64,000 nucleotides of DNA from Dactylorhiza incarnata (Eukaryota > Streptophyta > Magnoliopsida > Asparagales > Orchidaceae), in the NCBI GenBank assembly GCA_033032865.1, contig JAWHQI010000201.1, forward strand, positions 2,791,501 through 2,855,500, written 5' to 3'. Below, piece by piece: positions 53,418 to 64,000 of this stretch. The translations under genes and the position numbers were made by a program. Within the stretch, counting starts at the first letter, position 1, and every line of letters begins with the position of its first letter. Under the pieces are notes generated by a model, which was not told the origin of the DNA, did no database searches, and was given only the letters and a program-made list of their open reading frames with translations.

Positions 53418-54510
53418 AATTAAGTTTTCTTCTTATCCCATCTCTTCATTGAACTGAGATCGGCGAAATCTAGTCTTTCGTCGAACGGAGATCGACGAAG
53501 TCATCAAAATCGTCGAACCGAGATCGACGAAAACTCATTTTTCGTCGAACCCAATTTTAATAAAGCTTTTATTTTTGACCTGTCATCATAATCAAAACCT
53601 TTATTTTAACTGAATGCCTACAGAAATTGCTTCTCTTCCAGTTCCTTTGCACTTGATATCTATTTCTTTTTGCAGGAACAGTAGCAATACAAAGATTGCA
53701 TGCTTCCCTACCTCCTCAAAAGTCCCTTCTTCTAGGGGCCTAGCTCCAGGTCTTCCTGAAACTAGGCAGGGGGAGATGTATTGAAGAAGCTCCTTTTTGT
53801 CAGGGGGAGATACTTTCCTTTTTGACAAGGGGGGTTATTTTCTGAAGATGCTCAAGCTTCAAGAATAAATGCTGATGAAGAGGCATGTTTTCAGTTCTAT
53901 GAAGAAGCTCCATATGATGCAGTTTTTGCTCAGGGGGAGATGTTCTATGAACTAGGCAAGGAGAGAAAGCTGAAGAATCTTCAGTCTCAGGGGGAGATGC
54001 TCTCAAGGGAGAAATGATGTTATGAAGAAGCTACATATGTTGCAATTTGAGATGCAGTGTTTGCATGCAGATTCAGATATAGTTTTGATATAGAAGAAGC
54101 AACAGATACATATTCAAATTATGATAGATTTAGGGGAAGATGTTCTGACAGATTTAAATTCTGATTGGTAGCAAAGCAGATTAAGAAATAATTTCTGTTA
54201 GAGCAGATATCAAATTCAGATTATACAGTTACAGTTCAGATCAACAATTCAGAAAGCTGAAATATAGCAGATACAATTCAGACAATATCAGAACTCAGAA
54301 AGTCAGAAAGCAAGAATTCATAGAAAATCAAAAGGTTCTGATTTTGTGTTTTTATTAGTTTCATTTTCAAATGTAATATTTCAAAACTCAGAGTATCATA
54401 TTTTATATCTGACGAAATATTTAAAATCTATCAGATATATATGCTCTGTTGTTTTGTTTGTTTTATTTTAATCTTTGTCAAATAGTGTCCTAACCCAAAT
54501 AGGGGGAGAT
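53418..54510 (+). other. C1 3' non-coding region: inverted repeats and multiple polypurine tracts
   Basis: An 8-7-8 inverted repeat (TTCGTCGA-N7-TCGACGAA) lies at 53477-53499, and one with a single arm mismatch at 53509-53531. CAGGGGGAGA tracts lie at 53767, 53801, 53931 and 53988, and the terminal tract at 54496-54510. Repeated purine tracts before the 3' LTR are a known feature of Sireviruses. There is no ORF worth calling. Confidence 0.8.
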
Positions 54511-55967
54511 TATTAGAACAACCATATTACTGATTTGGGCTAGGATCACTATCTGCTGATTAGGACTAAGTTGACCCCAATGTATAGTCTTAAGGGTCAA
54601 GGTTTTAGGCTGTTAGAACTTAGGAAATGATTCAGTTTCTGCGTTCGACGAACTCAATACTGCGTTCGACAAACTGCTCTCTGCGTTCGACGAACGGCTT
54701 GCTTCTATCTCAGCGTCTCAGCGTCTCAGCAGTCGATGATTTTCTTCTGTCTCAGCTGTCGATGATTTCATTCTGTCTCAGCAGTCGATGATTTTATCCA
54801 GTCTCAGCGGTAGACGATCTTATCCAGTCTCAGCGGTCGATGATTTTGTTCAGTTCAGTGGTCGACGATTTTGCCATCTCTCAGCGTTCGACGAACTCAG
54901 TCTGCGTTCGACGAATATCTTCAGATCGACGAATTCAGCTCTGAGATCGATGAATCCAATTCTGTTCGACGAACTTGTTTCTCAGGTTGACGAATTAAAT
55001 GACAGCCGATTTATTTCAGAAGATCAATTATATTATTCTCTTCAGTTCGACGAACTTCATTCTGCGTTCGACGAGCTCAGCCCTGCGCCCGACAAAATTT
55101 GTTATTTCAGTTCAGAATTTCAGACAGATCATTTTATTCCAACTCTCTGAACTCAGATCTTTCAGCAACGGATCTATATTCCAAATAAGACAAGATTTCT
55201 GCCTTACTTATTATATTCCTTTCCATTCTCTTCTTCCGAGATTATATCCGTTGACATTTAATGGAGAAGGACATTTTCATGGAAAAGGAAAAAGGTAAAC
55301 GGTGTATCAGATTTGAAGTACATGATATATCTCTTCAGAATATTTTATTCCTTAATTTAAGAGATTTGAATTTCAAATCTGTCAGAGATTTCAAAAGGGA
55401 ATAAGTAAAGAAGATATACATGATTATTATAGAATAGAATATACAACATATTACAGATTATTACAGTACAACAATATAGAATAGAGAAGAATAGGCGACA
55501 GATAGAAACACGATTCTTCAAAAAGTTACAGGAAGAAAGAAAGAAAGAAAGAAAAGTCTTACAGATCTTCATCTTCTTCCTCAAGCAGCACCTATTCAAT
55601 CTCTGAGAACTTCATCAAGATCAATCTCTCAGATCTCTGCTGCTAGATCAATATTCAAAGAGCACCAAACAATCTGAGGAACATATTCTCTCAGATTCAA
55701 CGGCTACAGGAAGATCAATTCTTTCAAGAGAAAGCTGCAGCCATCTACTGTCAAACATTTTATATCAGACAGGGGGAGCTTTACAACATCAACAATCCAC
55801 TAGAGTCTTCTCTCAGAATATTGACAGAGAAGAACTTCATAACCCTTCTTTACCTCATCTTGTACAGGGTTATAACTCCCTTCAAAAGTTAACTCCTTGG
55901 TTGTAGGGCACCTGAAAAAACTTGTTGTTTGGTTAGAGCACCTGATCAAAAGCTCCTTGGTGTGTGG
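54511..55967 (+). repeat. C1 3' LTR (part; Tekay2 inserted at 55968)
   Basis: It matches 23130 onward but starts TA instead of TG. The motif array at 54640-55095 has fewer units than the 5' copy, and several TCGACG words have become TCGATG. Bases 55963-55967 (tgtgg) are the likely left target copy of Tekay2. Confidence 0.9.
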
Positions 55968-58007
55968 TGTAACACCTCCCCTGTAATGACCATATAATAT
56001 GGGTCCGACCGGGACCCCACAGCATATAACCGCCACAGCTTTGGTATTAAAAGATGATATTAACTACCCAATCTCAAAACTCAGATAATACAGCGGAAAC
56101 AAACCAAAACCACAGAGATTGTCCACAGTACAAAGGAGTCCAACTGGCCTTAAGGCCTTACAAAACCAACGTCCAAATCATCAAACATTCAATACTAATA
56201 AGACATCCCAACAAAAGGGGAAAGATAGTTTTTCCTAAACTACCTCGGCATGCAAGCCGGATATAACAAAGTACGAAGAAAGTAATGCAGAAAAACAACT
56301 AAGCACTTCATGAGGCTTTAGGCCTTTTTGGCCGGCGTGCTGGGTCCAGCCTGCGATTCTTGCCCTGCAACCAAATCACAAAGAGCGGTAAACGAGGGTT
56401 AGCTATGGCTGACCACAAACGGTGTAACAACATCCCTCCTCCCGGCCGTCCTAGCGGACCCCGGGGAACTACTTCACCCTGCAAGTCAGCACTTCGTATG
56501 CAAATGTATATAAAGAAAAGCAACATAAATACAGGCATGAGTGTCACAAACATCATCCACGTTTCTATGTTGAGCAGATAATAAAAGGGTCCTAACAATG
56601 CAAAATGAATGCAAACCCGAGTTTCACCCAAGGCACCCTAAAGCGTATGAATCTAACACATCATCATACATCACCAACACAAGGGTACTCATTATTTCCC
56701 CACAAGGGCATCGTAGCCCCAAAGCCAAGAGCTCTCGCTGAGACCCACCTCGCCTAGTTCACCACGCCATCGGGCTTGTCTAACAGCTCACATGCTCGGG
56801 CCGCCAACAACACACAAAGACCGATACTAAGAATTCTGGCTTAAACAAAACGTCCCAAGGCCCGGGACTTACACTCGGGACAACGTCCACCGATTGCCTC
56901 GCCTGGCGACCGTCACCGGACTCATTCGTGGCACAGACATTCTCGTCAGTCAACACCGAAGGGACTAATCTTGTCGGGACACTCTCCACACGTGAATCTC
57001 AGTCTTCACGGGATAGCCAGCCTACCACAAAGACAAATCGCGCCTTCGCACAACCCTAGGCATCACAAGCCCCATAATCCGCACGTTATTTCCCCGCCCA
57101 AAACTCAACATTCGTTACCACACGAAGATATAAGGGCATCACAACGACGAGTTCGCGGTAATCGGATTTCTAACAAAACCCCTAATATGCGCGTCATTCA
57201 ACATCACCGAATCGGACCAACGGTTGCAAATCCGGCTTCACCCACAATGCCTAATCCGCTAATGGAGCGGATCTCTAGTGCAAATCATGTCGGGGAGGGA
57301 CTCAATCAAACCGATGGTTCCTTTTGAACCAAGGCGACCCGGATCCCTCTCACTCGACGGATCCGGTGCCAAAAATGCAGAAAATAAGGGATGCCATGCA
57401 CGCATCCTAAAGACCGGGAGGAGAAATGTCATTACCTTTTGAGACTCCTCCTAGCCATGAGAAGCTTGCAAACAACGATGGAGAAGAAGCGCCTTGACGC
57501 CCTCTACGCGTTGCCGGTCTCGGATCGGCGAACGGAGCTCCGAAGCTCCAACAATGGCGGATCTCCCCTCTTCTTCCTCCTTGCCCCCTTCTCCTTTCTC
57601 CAACCTAAGAGAGAGAATAGACTTGAAAATATGAGGGAATAACCCCTCATCCAAGCCCTAAAGCCCCCCAGCGAATCATCACAGCCGTTGGATCAAATCC
57701 TAATGTTTTTGATCTGTCGGATCGTCATCTCCGCACCTTTTTGCGGAGCAGAATAAACAGGGCGCACGAGCAGTGGCACATGGTTAGTGGTCGTGCGCAA
57801 AGACTTCCCCTGATCGTGCGCACTATCCGCAACAGAACTCCGTCAATCCTTCGAATTAACGCACGATCATTGGCGCACGACCACTGGCCGTGCGAGAAGA
57901 GGCCAGTGACCGTGCGCGAAGGATCTGCTATGGAATTTTTGGCCTATTCCGAGCGCAACGCTACCACTCCGCCTATCTCGCTGAGCTACGATTTTTGGGG
58001 TGTTACA
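55968..58007 (-). repeat. Tekay2 3' LTR (2040 bp)
   Basis: The minus strand reads TGTAACACCCC at the 58007 end. A GCGCACGACC palindrome array fills 57757-57918, about 90-250 bp into the LTR. The remaining 1.7 kb has no convincing ORF. A minus-strand G-rich polypurine tract lies at 58008-58022. Confidence 0.88.
57757..57918. repeat. GCGCACGACC palindrome array in the Tekay2 LTR
   Basis: Seven or so direct and inverted copies occur, including an imperfect 10-3-10 repeat at 57873-57895. The 24 bases 57860-57883 are identical to 60949-60972 in the Athila2 LTR, although the two elements belong to different gypsy lineages. Confidence 0.85.
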
Positions 58008-58029
58008 ACTCCACCCCCTAAATAGAATT

Positions 58030-60084
58030 TCATCCTCGAAATTTTAGAATATAAACAGGAAATTCATAATGCATACCTGGAGCAAAAAGTTCCGGGAAAT
58101 CCTCCTGCATCGCTTGCTCACGCTCCCAAGAGAATTCATCTCGCCCGCAGTTGTCCCATCGCACCTTTACAAGCTTGACTTCCTTGTTACGCAACTCCCG
58201 TACTTCTGAATCCTCCACGCAAACCGGGCGAACCCTTGCCCCCAAATCCTCCATTACCGGCACCGTCGCCGCTTCAACCACGACGCTCGGCTCCACCAAA
58301 GCTTTCCTCAGCACAGAGACATGGAAAACATCATGTAATCCACTCAGCTCTGCAGACAACGCCAAACGATAGGCCGCTTCGCCTATATGTTCTGTAACCT
58401 CGAACGGACCCAAATATCGCGGACTTAACTTCTTGAGTCGCCGCACCCGCAAAACACCCTTGAACGGTTTGATCTACAAGTAGACCATGTTGCCCACTGT
58501 AAACTCCGCGTTTCTGTGGCGCACATTAAAATACTTCGCTTGACGATCCTGAGCAACCTTCATGCGCTCCTGAATCGTCCGCACAATCTCGCAAGCATCT
58601 TCCACCACTTGCTTTCCCAAAAGCTTAGTGTCTCCCACCTCTGCCCAAGACATCGGCGTTCGACACTTCCTTCCATTCAAAGCTTCGTATGGCGCCATCT
58701 TGATACTCGCCTGGAAGCTATTATTATAGGCGAACTCCACCATGAAAAGTTGGTCTTCCCAACCTTTGCCAAAGTCGAGAGCACACATCCTCAACATGTC
58801 CTCCAACGTACGGTTCGTTCGCTCCGTCTGACCATCGGTCTGCGGATGGAACGCGGTACTAAACTTGAGCTTCGTGCCTAGACTTTTCTGCACTAATCTC
58901 CAGTCCTTCGAGGTGAACCGCCCATCGCGATCACTAACGATGCTCTTCGGAATCCCGTGCAACCGCACAATGTTTCGAACATAAAGCTCCACGAGCTTCT
59001 CCACGCCATCGCCCTTCTGATTCGGAATGAAGTGGGCCACCTTCGTCAGGCGATCCACTATCACCCAAATTGCATCGTTACCCTGCTGCGATCGAGGCAA
59101 ACCATGCACAAAATCCATAGAGATGTCATCGAACTTCCATTCGGGGATGGGAAGAGGCTTCAAGAACCCACCGGGCCTTTTGCACTCAGCCATCACCAAG
59201 GCACAAGTCTGACATCGGCTCTCGTACTCGGCTACATCCCGCTTCATCCCAGGCCACCAAAAAGATTTCTTCAAATTTGCGTACATCTTTGTACTTCCTG
59301 GATAAACGGAGTACTTCGTAAAGTGAGCCTCGAACATCAACTCCTTGCGAAGCTTGCCAAAATGCGGAACACAGACCCTTCCGTCTCTTTTTAAAATCCC
59401 ACCAACCATCTCCAAAGCAGTGCCTTCGCTTTGCTGAGCCTCCAACACCAACTGTTGGCACTCCTCGTCCGCACTGGTCGCCTCTCAGATTCGATCCGTT
59501 ATATCACACTGCATTTCAATCCAATTCAAACGAACTATGCTAGACTCACCTCTAGCCACACAAGAAATGTCAAGAGACTCCAAGTCTCGATTCAAATGCT
59601 CGTTATGCGCCTCCATCCAATTACCTTGCCCGGAGTACTTCCTACTCAAGGCATCCGCCACCACGTTGGCTTTACCCAGTGTATATTGAATCTCCACGTT
59701 GTAGTCCCCAAGGAACTCGACCCACCTATGCTGCCGCATATTCAGATCCTTTTGGTCTAGAAGATACCTCAGGCTTTTGTGATCCGTGAAGATCTCCACC
59801 TTCGCACCATAAACGTAGTGCCGCCACAATTTTAGCGCAAAGATTACCGCTGCCAACTCCAGATCATGGACGGGATAATTCTTCTCATGAGTCTTTAACT
59901 GCCTTGACCTAGAAGCGATCACCTTGCCGTGCTGCACCAGCACGCAACCCAACCTGCAACCTGACGCGTCGCTGAAAATCTGAAAGCCTTCCGTCCCACT
60001 AGGAAGACTAAGGATTGGAGCAGACATCAACCTTTCCTTCAAATTCTCAAATGCATGATGCGCGTCGGCAAGTGCACCGGTCGC
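58030..60084 (-). pseudogene. pol: Tekay2 pol: RT end, RNase H, integrase with chromodomain-like tail; two in-frame stops
   Basis: One minus frame runs from the junction at 60084 to 58030. RNase H shows [15 protein letters not shown] and [16 protein letters not shown]. Integrase shows the finger (ESRCQTCALV), MDFVHGLP, VSDRDGRFTS and [20 protein letters not shown]. The tail reads LSGLHDVFHVSVLRK and VKVRWDNCGRDEFSWE. Stops lie at 59485-59487 (TGA where Arg is expected, fitting CGA to TGA) and 58474-58476 (TAG where Lys is expected). No frameshift is seen, so inactivation is recent. Confidence 0.9.
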
Positions 60085-61565
60085 TGTTAAGTAATAATTG
60101 TGGAGAATAAATTCCCCGGATGTCGGTCTCTTGAGGAATGCAGGATGGGTGAACGAATCGCACAGTGATTATTGTTACACAAGCGTTTCACAAACACAAA
60201 GAGGGGTTTTTGGTTGGTTTTCCTAATTTTAACAACAACAACAGAGATGCGGGTCGAGAACACCGCTTCGCAAAGTGAGGTGGATGCAACGACCGCGATG
60301 CCGTGCTTCGTGAGGCGGATGAAGTGAACTCAAGTGCGGAAGGGTGAGGGTCGCAAACACCTCTTCACAACCGTCGTTAGCTCTTGCTAACACGGAGCAA
60401 ACACCTTGCGTGCGTGTGCGAGTGAGTGAGTGAGAACGGAATGAATCATGAGCAAACCATGGAGAAAAACAAAGAAATATTCATTTTCATCAAAGTAAAT
60501 ATCACAATATTCATCTAGTACATGGTTCGAAGAGTGCAATGAAGGGAAAGAAGAAAGAAATAACCGGCGGTGAAGACTAGCGGCCGTTCACGGCCGGAAT
60601 GGTAGGTTGTCGGGCTACCTCCGGACTCGGACGGGCAATGCTTCCGGCGTAGAGAGCTGTCACAATCTCCCTACGTGCTCCGTCGTCTTCGACTCAAGGT
60701 CTCTTCTTCTTCTCACCGGGCGGAAAGCGAAAATGGTTGCTTGGAGGCTTGCGGACGATGGAGAACACTCACGGACGATGGAGGAAGGCTTGGAATGGAT
60801 GGAGGAGGCTTCCCCTTGGGTTGAAGATGAAGTAGGGGCGTTCCAGGGCGGTGGTCGGCGGCGCACGGAACAGGAACCTCGCTCCCGGAACGATCGATCC
60901 GCCCTAAAATCGCAACAGGCGTTTAAATAGGCGCTGGATTGAATACTGCGCACGATCATTGGCGCACGACCAGTGGTCGTGCGCACTGAAATTCTGCGAT
61001 TGTGCGCACTGCCTGGACAGAACCTGCAAGAGACGAGATTATAAAATACAATGTTCGCACGACCAGTGGCGCACGACCGGTGGTCATGCGCACTGGAGTT
61101 GATGGTCGTGCGCACTACAGCAAACAGAACTCAGAAATTTAATGGTCAATGCGCACGAGCAGTGGCGCACGCCCGATGGTCGTGCGCACTGGAGTCGATG
61201 GTCGTGCGCACTGTACCAGACAGAACTCGTGAAAAAGGGTTAAGTGCGCACGATTAGTGGCGCACGACCGGTGGTCGTGCGCACTAGAACAAGTGATCGT
61301 GCGCAGTGTTCCTGTGCAGAATTGCACCGGAAACACTTGCACGCCTCCTATTCCAGCACAAACACAGATCTAGCCACTGAAAGTGGCACTTAACAACATA
61401 TGAATACTACTAAAGATAATACACACGAAAACACACCAAAGTGGGCCTAAATGTGCACCTAGCATGGGTTATCAAATATAGACTATAATAAGGCTAAAGT
61501 GCGTGATATTGACAAAATAACGGCCCGGATGAGTCCATAAATGTATATATGATCAGGACTCATCA
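60085..61565 (-). repeat. Athila2 3' LTR (1481 bp)
   Basis: The minus strand starts TGATGAGTCCTGATC and ends TTACTTAACA. A long GCGCACGACC palindrome array lies at 60948-61304, with a perfect 10-3-10 copy at 60962-60984. A minus-strand TATA-like site (CTATTTAAAC, 60921-60930) follows. Confidence 0.88.
60948..61304. repeat. GCGCACGACC palindrome array in the Athila2 LTR
   Basis: About a dozen direct or inverted copies occur in three similar blocks (from 60948, 61053 and 61151), each reading half-site, inverted pair, half-site. D has two to three such blocks, so copy number varies between relatives. Confidence 0.88.
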
Positions 61566-63360
61566 CACCCCCAGACTTAACTGTTTGCGCGTCCTGAGCA
61601 AACGAATCCGGTGGAATGTGAAAACGATAGCTAACATAGAGAATTACACAAGGGAGTACGGTGCGAAGTAACGTACGCATGCGAGTAGAAATTCTAGTAG
61701 AAGAAGATTCTAATTATGCTAACTAATTTACATAAGTATTAAAGCGTAAGTAAAGATTTAGTCCTACTCAGTTGGTGAATTATGAAGAATTTGACGATCA
61801 TGCCCAGTATGAAAGTGACGAGACACTGAGGCGGGTGTTGCAAAAGATCGGGGCTTAGGAATAACTCCGCTGAAATCCATCAACGTCGTGAACCATACGC
61901 TCGCCGGTCACACTCTCTCCATGGCGCTAGCAAACTCGCAAATCAAATCAGTAGGACTTATAGGATTAAAACGAGGCTTAGGTTACGGTATGATATTCAA
62001 AGTTAAACACGATGGCTGCGCAACCCAAGTGAGCTATCGGAACGCTGCACCATACAAGACCAACGAACAATGCTCGTGTGACACACCCCCAGACTTATCA
62101 TGAAAACCAGGTGTGCACACGGCCTACTTCACAAATACCAACAGATTTTCTGTTTTTAGCTCGGGAGGATTTTTTTTTCAAAATACTCTTTTTTTTTTCT
62201 TTTACATATTTTACTTCTTTTATGTAACCCCCGGTTGGTTCAAAATCAGCAGACAGAATTTATTTTTCCTTCATAACACAAGGATTCCACACTCCACACA
62301 AGTTTAGAATCATGAGCGCAGTTAAAAACATTTTGGTTGCGGGAGTAGGATAGGCTTCAGGCTTTGGTGGATGAAGAGGAGCTGAACAAAGGATTGGTAG
62401 GCACAAAATTGGCTTGCAAAGGTGAATGAAATGGACATGGAATAATCAAAGCTCAAACTAGCCAAAGGGTGGCCTACATCATGTTTGACTCAACGAGTAG
62501 CTCTCACCCATGCTTCGAGAGTCGCTAGGGGCAAGTTCTTAGCCCACGAGAAAGATAAACCTTCCTCCCGACTCGAGCAACACACGACTAGCAATCGCAC
62601 ACACACAACACCGGGTTATCGTCAATTCCGTACAAATTCACCACTTGAGTATATTAAATCTAAATTTACGCAGAAATACTAAACATAAATTAGATGCATA
62701 AAGAAAATCGTGTTCTACACAAATTCTACCATAGCATGCGAAGTGACTAGAACACTACATGAGTCAACATCGCACTCCAAATAATAATTCCTACGTTAAC
62801 AACCTATTTCATACTCCATCCAAAATAGTTTACAACCAAACAACAACAAAAAGATAAGCGCGCACTCAAGTGGGTGAAAGGGTGTGTGAAACATGGAAAA
62901 CAACGATAATGATAAGATAAATAAGAATCAACCTTCTAGTATGCGGTGCACTCGTGCACAGTGGATAACAACAACCGCTCCCCCAGACTTAAGCTAAACA
63001 ATATCTCTAGAAATTTGAAGCAACAAGAGGGGAGGAAGTGTTACCCAATGCTCAGAAATGAGCATACCAGACGATTGGCGTAAATAATCAAGAATAGTCC
63101 GCAGCATCCGCTCCATCGAACACAAAACCTGCAAGCACAAACTCAAAGCAACAAAAGCAGATACAAAAGCTGAACTAAAAGAAGTTAGATAAAAAGAAAT
63201 ACGAAAACAGGAAATCTGGGTTGTCTCCCAGTAGCGCTTTCATTTAACGTCCTTAAGCTGGACCAAATACCTGTATTAACAGTGTTTATAAAGAGTGCAG
63301 GAATTAAAAAGAAATACTCAAAAATAGAGTTTTGCAACAATAAGAAACAAGAAGGGAAAA
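61566..63360 (-). other. Athila2 3' non-coding region
   Basis: The minus-strand polypurine tract (aagtctgggggtg) abuts the LTR. The rest is AT-rich, with short ORFs only and no envelope-like gene. It shares blocks with the D 3' region. Confidence 0.65.
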
Positions 63361-64000
63361 TCAGCTGCCGGTGCTTGAATGATGTCTATCTCCCAATGTC
63401 AACAACTGACATTCCTTGTTTATAGTGGCACCATCGTATAACTTCAGCCGATGTCCATTGACCTTAAACTTGTCCCCTTTATCTCCAGATATTTCTATGG
63501 CACCAAAGGGGGAGACGGCGGTCACGGAGAAAGGACCACTCCACCTCGATTTTAACTTCCCAGGGAAGAGGCGGAGACGAGAGTTGTAGAGCAGCACTTG
63601 GTCTCCAATTTTGAACTCCTTAGGAATGATATGCCGATCGTGCCATTTCTTCGTTTTCTCCTTGTAAATACGAGCGTTTTCATAAGCGAAATGACGGAGC
63701 TCCTCTAACTCGTTGAGTTGAGAACGACGCACCTCGGCCGCGGCTCCAATGTCCATGTTCAACAATTTGGTTGCCCATAATGCTTTATGCTCCAGTTCCA
63801 CCGGAAGGTGGCATGCCTTGCCATATACCAATTGAAACGGAGTCATGCCTATGGGTGTTTTGAACGCAGTCCGGTAAGCCCATAATGCATCGTCGACCTT
63901 TTTAGCCCACTCCTTCCTATTTGAATGTATTGATTTCTCAATTATTCGCTTGAGCTCGCGGTTGGAAACTTCGACTTGCCCACATGTTTGGGGGTGGTAT
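63361..64000 (-). CDS. pol: Athila2 pol C-terminus (integrase), open to the window edge
   Basis: The minus frame is open from 64000 (entering at the YHPQT block of the integrase core) to TGA at 63361-63363. It reads through [34 protein letters not shown] and the C-terminal [22 protein letters not shown] block. It is homologous to Athila1 11690-12313, but here without stops. The copy may be younger or better preserved; the rest of pol is not visible. Confidence 0.88.
   Translation of the reverse strand, partial: YHPQTCGQVEVSNRELKRIIEKSIHSNRKEWAKKVDDALWAYRTAFKTPIGMTPFQLVYGKACHLPVELEHKALWATKLLNMDIGAAAEVRRSQLNELEELRHFAYENARIYKEKTKKWHDRHIIPKEFKIGDQVLLYNSRLRLFPGKLKSRWSGPFSVTAVSPFGAIEISGDKGDKFKVNGHRLKLYDGATINKECQLLTLGDRHHSSTGS

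Larger units (their letters stand above)
23130..55967 (+). mobile_element. C1: Sirevirus/Maximus-type Ty1/copia element, split by D, F, G(+C2) and Tekay2
   Basis: Its pieces join exactly across the nested insertions: 5' LTR 23130-24804 plus 31171-31288, primer site 31291-31302, gag, protease and integrase to 34800, RT and RNase H from 51614 to 53417, and 3' LTR 54511-55967. Perfect target duplications mark D (attac), F (caggt) and G (aggta). RNase H-end sequence of the SASWPDIMFATC and IFTKPLDEE style and several CAGGGGGAGAT tracts before the 3' LTR support Sirevirus membership. The element is dead through stops, frameshifts and a missing RT aspartate. Confidence 0.88.
55968..60084 (-). mobile_element. 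Tekay2: chromovirus (Tekay/Del-like) on the minus strand, incomplete
   Basis: A 3' LTR (55968-58007) is followed on the minus strand by the pol end, integrase, RNase H and the end of RT. Athila2 interrupts it at 60085. The rest lies beyond the window. LTR ends (TGTAACACC ... GGTGTTACA in plus-strand terms) match Tekay/Del elements and resemble Tekay1. Confidence 0.9.
60085..64000 (-). mobile_element. Athila2: Athila-type gypsy element on the minus strand, running off the window
   Basis: The 3' LTR (60085-61565), a 1.8-kb non-coding 3' region and the end of pol are present. LTR ends and the adjacent cacccccagacttaactg tract match D. The insertion lies inside Tekay2 RT; gtcgc (60080-60084) is the expected target copy on this side. 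Confidence 0.88.

Noticed and set aside
53418..54510. Search for an ORF2 in C1 like those of C2 and E
   Set aside because: No LLADIV block or long frame was seen in any forward frame. Only inverted repeats and purine tracts are supported.
56971..57327. 118-codon plus-strand ORF in the Tekay2 LTR
   Set aside because: It is antisense to the element and has low complexity with no domain match I recognise. Likely chance in a long LTR.

Overview
This 64 kb window looks like plant nuclear DNA, most likely from a eudicot, in a retrotransposon-dense heterochromatic region. I see no host gene, rRNA, tRNA gene or bacterial feature. Nearly every base can be assigned to LTR retrotransposons. The evidence is paired LTRs, 5-bp target-site duplications (TSDs), tRNA primer-binding sites (PBS: tRNA-Asp for Athila-type elements, tRNA-iMet for copia elements), polypurine tracts (PPT) and Gag/protease/RT/RNase H/integrase motifs. 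An asterid source is only a weak guess from the style of the gag and ORF2 proteins. Element names used below (Tekay1, Tat-GAG, Athila1, E, C1, D, F, G, C2, Tekay2, Athila2) are mine. Layout: the window is a set of nested insertions. E is a minus-strand Sirevirus-like copia element with gag and an extra ORF but no pol; it is the apparent base layer (18447-23129). To its left is a gag-only Tat-like gypsy element (2612-18446), itself split by Tekay1 (1-2611, a chromovirus 3' end) and by Athila1 (5049-15886, full length, broken by five in-phase stops and one 8-bp insertion). To its right is C1, a Sirevirus/Maximus-type copia element (23130 to beyond 55967). C1 is split by four insertions: D (24805-31165, a pol-less Athila derivative, in the 5' LTR), F (34801-41290, a minus-strand copia, in pol), G (41297-51608, an LTR-LTR deletion derivative, next to F), and Tekay2 (55968 onward, minus strand, in the 3' LTR). 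G is split by C2 (43606-51049, gag plus extra ORF, no pol). Tekay2 is split by Athila2 (60085 to the window edge, minus strand). Most interesting signal: the Sirevirus-like relatives C1 and C2 carry a 23-bp inverted repeat of form 8-7-8. Its core arms are CGTCGA and TCGACG and its outer two bases are family-specific (TT..AA in C1, TG..CA in C2). In both families it forms a 33-bp-period, in-frame array in the 3' part of gag, and the same half-sites are scattered in the matching LTR. The outer bases differ in compensating pairs, which suggests that pairing or symmetry is selected. E carries a third variant (TCGACGAT). C2 and E also share an architecture of gag with CCHC knuckle(s), then a downstream ORF2, with no pol. 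C2 has the same PPT, LTR end and PBS position as C1, so C1-type machinery could plausibly mobilise it. Several gypsy families in the window also carry their own CG-rich palindrome arrays just upstream of the LTR TATA box, and one such cassette is shared between a chromovirus (Tekay2) and an Athila element (Athila2). All stops, frameshifts and divergences were read by eye without alignment software.
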